Positions 6,449 to 7,879 of a stretch of DNA of 7,879 nucleotides are shown piece after piece. This DNA is from a bacterium (lineage in GTDB: Bacteria > SM23-31 > JAUVVT01). The notes below the pieces were generated by a model. It made no database searches and had not been told where the DNA came from. It saw only the letters and a program-made list of their open reading frames with translations. Every line of letters starts with the position of its first letter. The stretch's first letter is position 1. A program made the translations under genes and the position numbers. The DNA is taken from contig JAUWXV010000175.1 of assembly GCA_030616165.1 (NCBI GenBank), positions 1 through 7,879 on the forward strand. The letters are read 5' to 3'.

Positions 6449-6603
6449 AATAACCTCCGAAGTTTAATCTTTTTTTTCTGTATGTCCTTTTCTTATATAA
6501 GTCTTTAAAACATTCTGGACATTTTGCATAAAATATTAAGATATAGATTTTAATTTTTTAAGTAATTTTTTCGCTCAGCGATATACACCTATAGACACTT
6601 TTC

Positions 6604-6873
6604 TTAACCACCCTCTTTTTTACCAACACCCTTAAATGCAAAAAACACAAACAGAGTGGAACCCACAACCGCAATTACTTTCATAGAAGCTATTTTGTAG
6701 TCTATTGTTGGTGCAAGGTCTTGTTCCAAACGACTATACCCTTCTAATCTCTCCATGTATTTATCCATATCATAATATTGAGCATTTGTGTATATCATTT
6801 TTGGAGTTGTCCAAATAACTATAATTAAAGCAACAGCTCCTAAAATAAGAACAATTCTTTGTATTAAATTCAT
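6604..6873 (-). CDS. Small two-helix membrane protein, function unknown
   Basis: I do not recognise a named family for this 89-aa protein. An N-terminal hydrophobic helix (about residues 4-22, RIVLILGAVALIIVIW) is followed by a roughly 40-residue polar segment rich in Tyr, Asp and Glu. A second hydrophobic helix (about 64-81, MKVIAVVGSTLFVFFAF) leads to a short basic tail GKKEGG. By the positive-inside rule the single N-terminal Arg and the C-terminal lysines would place both ends in the cytoplasm and the polar loop outside. The gene is clearly translated by its signals: AGGAGG lies at 6879-6884, 5 nt from the ATG at 6871-6873. An out-of-frame ATG sits inside that spacer. It stands alone between the transketolase and aconitase genes, with repeat-rich DNA upstream, so the context says nothing about function. 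Confidence 0.7.
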   Translation of the reverse strand: MNLIQRIVLILGAVALIIVIWTTPKMIYTNAQYYDMDKYMERLEGYSRLEQDLAPTIDYKIASMKVIAVVGSTLFVFFAFKGVGKKEGG

Positions 6874-6906
6874 ACATACCTCCTTTTATAATTGGCAAAC
6901 CTCTCA

Positions 6907-6929
6907 TTAATAAGCCTATGGCTTATTAA
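6907..6929. repeat. Palindrome D: 10-bp perfect stem, loop TAT
   Basis: TTAATAAGCC (6907-6916) pairs with GGCTTATTAA (6920-6929). It directly abuts palindrome E and forms part of a run of three hairpins upstream of the 89-aa gene. Confidence 0.75.
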
Positions 6930-6949
6930 CCCCTGACTTTAGTCAGGGG
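6930..6949. repeat. Palindrome E: second copy of the CCCCTGACT / AGTCAGGGG hairpin
   Basis: CCCCTGACT (6930-6938) pairs with AGTCAGGGG (6941-6949) around TT. The two arms are identical to the core of the hairpin at 4468-4497; only the two central bases and the outer arms differ. This shows a dispersed repeat within the window. Confidence 0.8.
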
Positions 6950-6972
6950 GTAGAAACATCGCCTTAAGTTTC

Positions 6973-6990
6973 AAACCATTTCAATGGTTT
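6973..6990. repeat. Palindrome F: AAACCATT / AATGGTTT
   Basis: AAACCATT (6973-6980) and AATGGTTT (6983-6990) form a perfect 8-bp stem around TC. It is 23 bp from palindrome E, has the same tiny loop size, and completes a REP-like cluster. Confidence 0.65.
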
Positions 6991-7009
6991 TTATCCATAT
7001 AATCCCTCC

Positions 7010-7128
7010 TGCCCTTTGCGTCTGCGGTTAATCTTATAAATTCGTAAATCGTCATTCGTAAATCGTAAATCCCTTCTCTGTGCCCTCTGTGGTTCCATTT
7101 TTCATTCGTAAATCATAAATCATAAATC
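7010..7128. repeat. 7-bp tandem repeats (TAAATCG/TAAATCA) with TCTGYGGTT modules, running into the transketolase stop
   Basis: Read on the minus strand, 7128-7101 is GATTTAT, GATTTAT, GATTTAC, GAATGAA. The stretch 7070-7041 is GATTTAC, GATTTAC, GAATGAC, GATTTAC, then GAA. All units are 7 bp. Each block adjoins a similar module, TCTGTGGTT (7086-7094) or TCTGCGGTT (7021-7029), each preceded by related TGCC/TGCG sequence, so the whole looks like a two-copy composite repeat. The first unit supplies the last two codons and the TGA stop of the transketolase gene. No ORF or CRISPR-like architecture is present. Confidence 0.7.
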
Positions 7129-7879
7129 TTTTATTTCTTTTTTAATACTTTCGGTAGAAAGACCGAATTTTTGATACAATTCTTTCGAGTCTCCAGATTC
7201 TCCAAAATCACTGAGACCCAATCTTTTTACTTTTGTTGGTAATTTTTCACTCAACAGTTCACAAACAGCACCCCCAAGACCTCCATTAATTGTATGGTCC
7301 TCAACCGTTATTATTTTCCCTGTTTTTTCTGCACTTGATATTATCAATTCTTCATCAATTGGCCTTATAGTATGAATATTAATAACTTTTGCACTAATTC
7401 CCTCATTTTCAAGTTCGTTGGCTGCCGTTAATGAATTATACACCACTCCCCCAGAAGCGATTATTGTAATATCACTTCCTTCTTTTAAGACTACCCCTTT
7501 CCCGAAATTAAATTTATAATCTGAAGGATTAATATCTTCGAGTTTCTGACGAGTCAATCTGAAATAACAGGGACCGTCATATTCAACAATATATTGAACT
7601 GCTCTTTTAGCCTCGATGTCGTCAGCAGGTTGAATAATTGCAATATTAGGCAGAGACCTGATTAAAGAAACATCTTCAAGCGCCATCTGGCTGTATCCAT
7701 CTTCACCTATCCCCACACCTACGTGAGTCCCAACAATCTTCACATTTGCCCTGGTATAAGAGATTGACATCCGAATTTGTTCAAATCTATTGACTAAAAA
7801 ACAGGCAAAACTGCATATAAATGGAATCTTGCCGGAAAGAGCAAGACCTGCTCCTACCCCTACCATATTTCCTTCTGCT
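7120..7879 (-). CDS. Transketolase, C-terminal subunit (5' end outside the window)
   Basis: The reading frame is open to the window edge. The codons before the internal Met at 7864-7866 read A-E-G-N, giving AEGNMVGVGAGLAL, which corresponds to the family's AEQNMVGVAAGLA motif. The gene therefore starts beyond 7879, and its N-terminal 50-60 or so residues are missing. The Glu at 7873-7875 is the expected ThDP-activating glutamate. The pyrimidine-binding domain follows, with GTHVGVGIGEDGYSQMALED, then LPNIAIIQPADD and GPCYFRLTR. The C-terminal transketolase domain carries GSDITIIASGG, HTIRPIDEE, TVEDHTINGGLGGAV and GLSDFGESGD. It is half of a two-subunit transketolase (sugar-phosphate two-carbon transfer). 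The ThDP-diphosphate-binding half should lie upstream, outside the window. 1-deoxyxylulose-5-phosphate synthase is related, but these motifs fit transketolase family proteins better. Its last codons GAT-TTA-TGA coincide with a 7-bp repeat unit. Confidence 0.88.
   Translation of the reverse strand, partial: AEGNMVGVGAGLALSGKIPFICSFACFLVNRFEQIRMSISYTRANVKIVGTHVGVGIGEDGYSQMALEDVSLIRSLPNIAIIQPADDIEAKRAVQYIVEYDGPCYFRLTRQKLEDINPSDYKFNFGKGVVLKEGSDITIIASGGVVYNSLTAANELENEGISAKVINIHTIRPIDEELIISSAEKTGKIITVEDHTINGGLGGAVCELLSEKLPTKVKRLGLSDFGESGDSKELYQKFGLSTESIKKEIKDL

Noticed and set aside
6482-6522. ATGTCC ... GGACAT inverted 6-mers in the aconitase leader as an operator
   Set aside because: The halves are 29 bp apart, only 6 bp long, and have no extended symmetry. 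A chance pairing in a 155-bp AT-rich gap is likely.
6571-6582. TCGCT-C-AGCGA as a terminator of the 89-aa gene
   Set aside because: The stem is 5 bp with a sterically impossible 1-nt loop. The adjacent A/T run is on the wrong side for minus-strand termination.
7041-7128. CRISPR-like array
   Set aside because: The repeats are only 7 bp and directly tandem, with no unique spacers of regular length and no cas-like genes.

Overview
All six genes in this window are read leftwards (minus strand). The DNA is AT-rich, with core genes near 35-42% G+C in the lines I counted by hand. The genes look bacterial and core-metabolic, but the intergenic gaps are packed with short perfect palindromes and dispersed-type repeats. 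This suggests a chromosomal segment of an uncultured, candidate-phylum-like bacterium. I cannot assign a phylum from the sequence alone.

In the direction of transcription (right to left) the layout is as follows. (1) 7879-7120: the C-terminal half of a split transketolase, cut by the window edge. (2) 7128-6907: a gap holding 7-bp tandem repeats that run into the transketolase stop codon, followed by three small-loop palindromes. (3) 6873-6604: an 89-aa protein with two membrane helices. (4) 6448-4511: a 645-aa aconitase of the short, Aquifex-type length. (5) 4497-4375: three strong hairpins, two of which are inverted copies with compensatory base-pair changes. (6) 4280-3786: an unrecognised, very AT-rich 164-aa protein. 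(7) 3723-2938: a stand-alone ComEC-like metallo-beta-lactamase-fold hydrolase. (8) 2937-2519: a 419-bp gap with an inverted pair of CCCCCTT/AAGGGGG elements and a candidate thrC promoter. (9) 2518-1019: threonine synthase. (10) 1018-825: a gap with three different palindromic repeats. (11) 824-90: a pteridine-reductase-like SDR, followed by a 17-bp perfect hairpin.

The metabolic genes (transketolase, aconitase, threonine synthase, pteridine-type reductase) belong to different pathways. They are separated by repeat-rich gaps, so they probably form separate transcription units. Only the 164-aa gene and the MBL-fold gene (62 bp apart) look like an operon. That pair, squeezed between two core genes and flanked on both sides by palindromic elements, is the most accessory-like part of the window. 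The most informative non-coding signal is the hairpin pair at 4375-4433. Its two arms are inverted copies differing only by three swapped base pairs, which implies selection on a folded (REP-like) structure.
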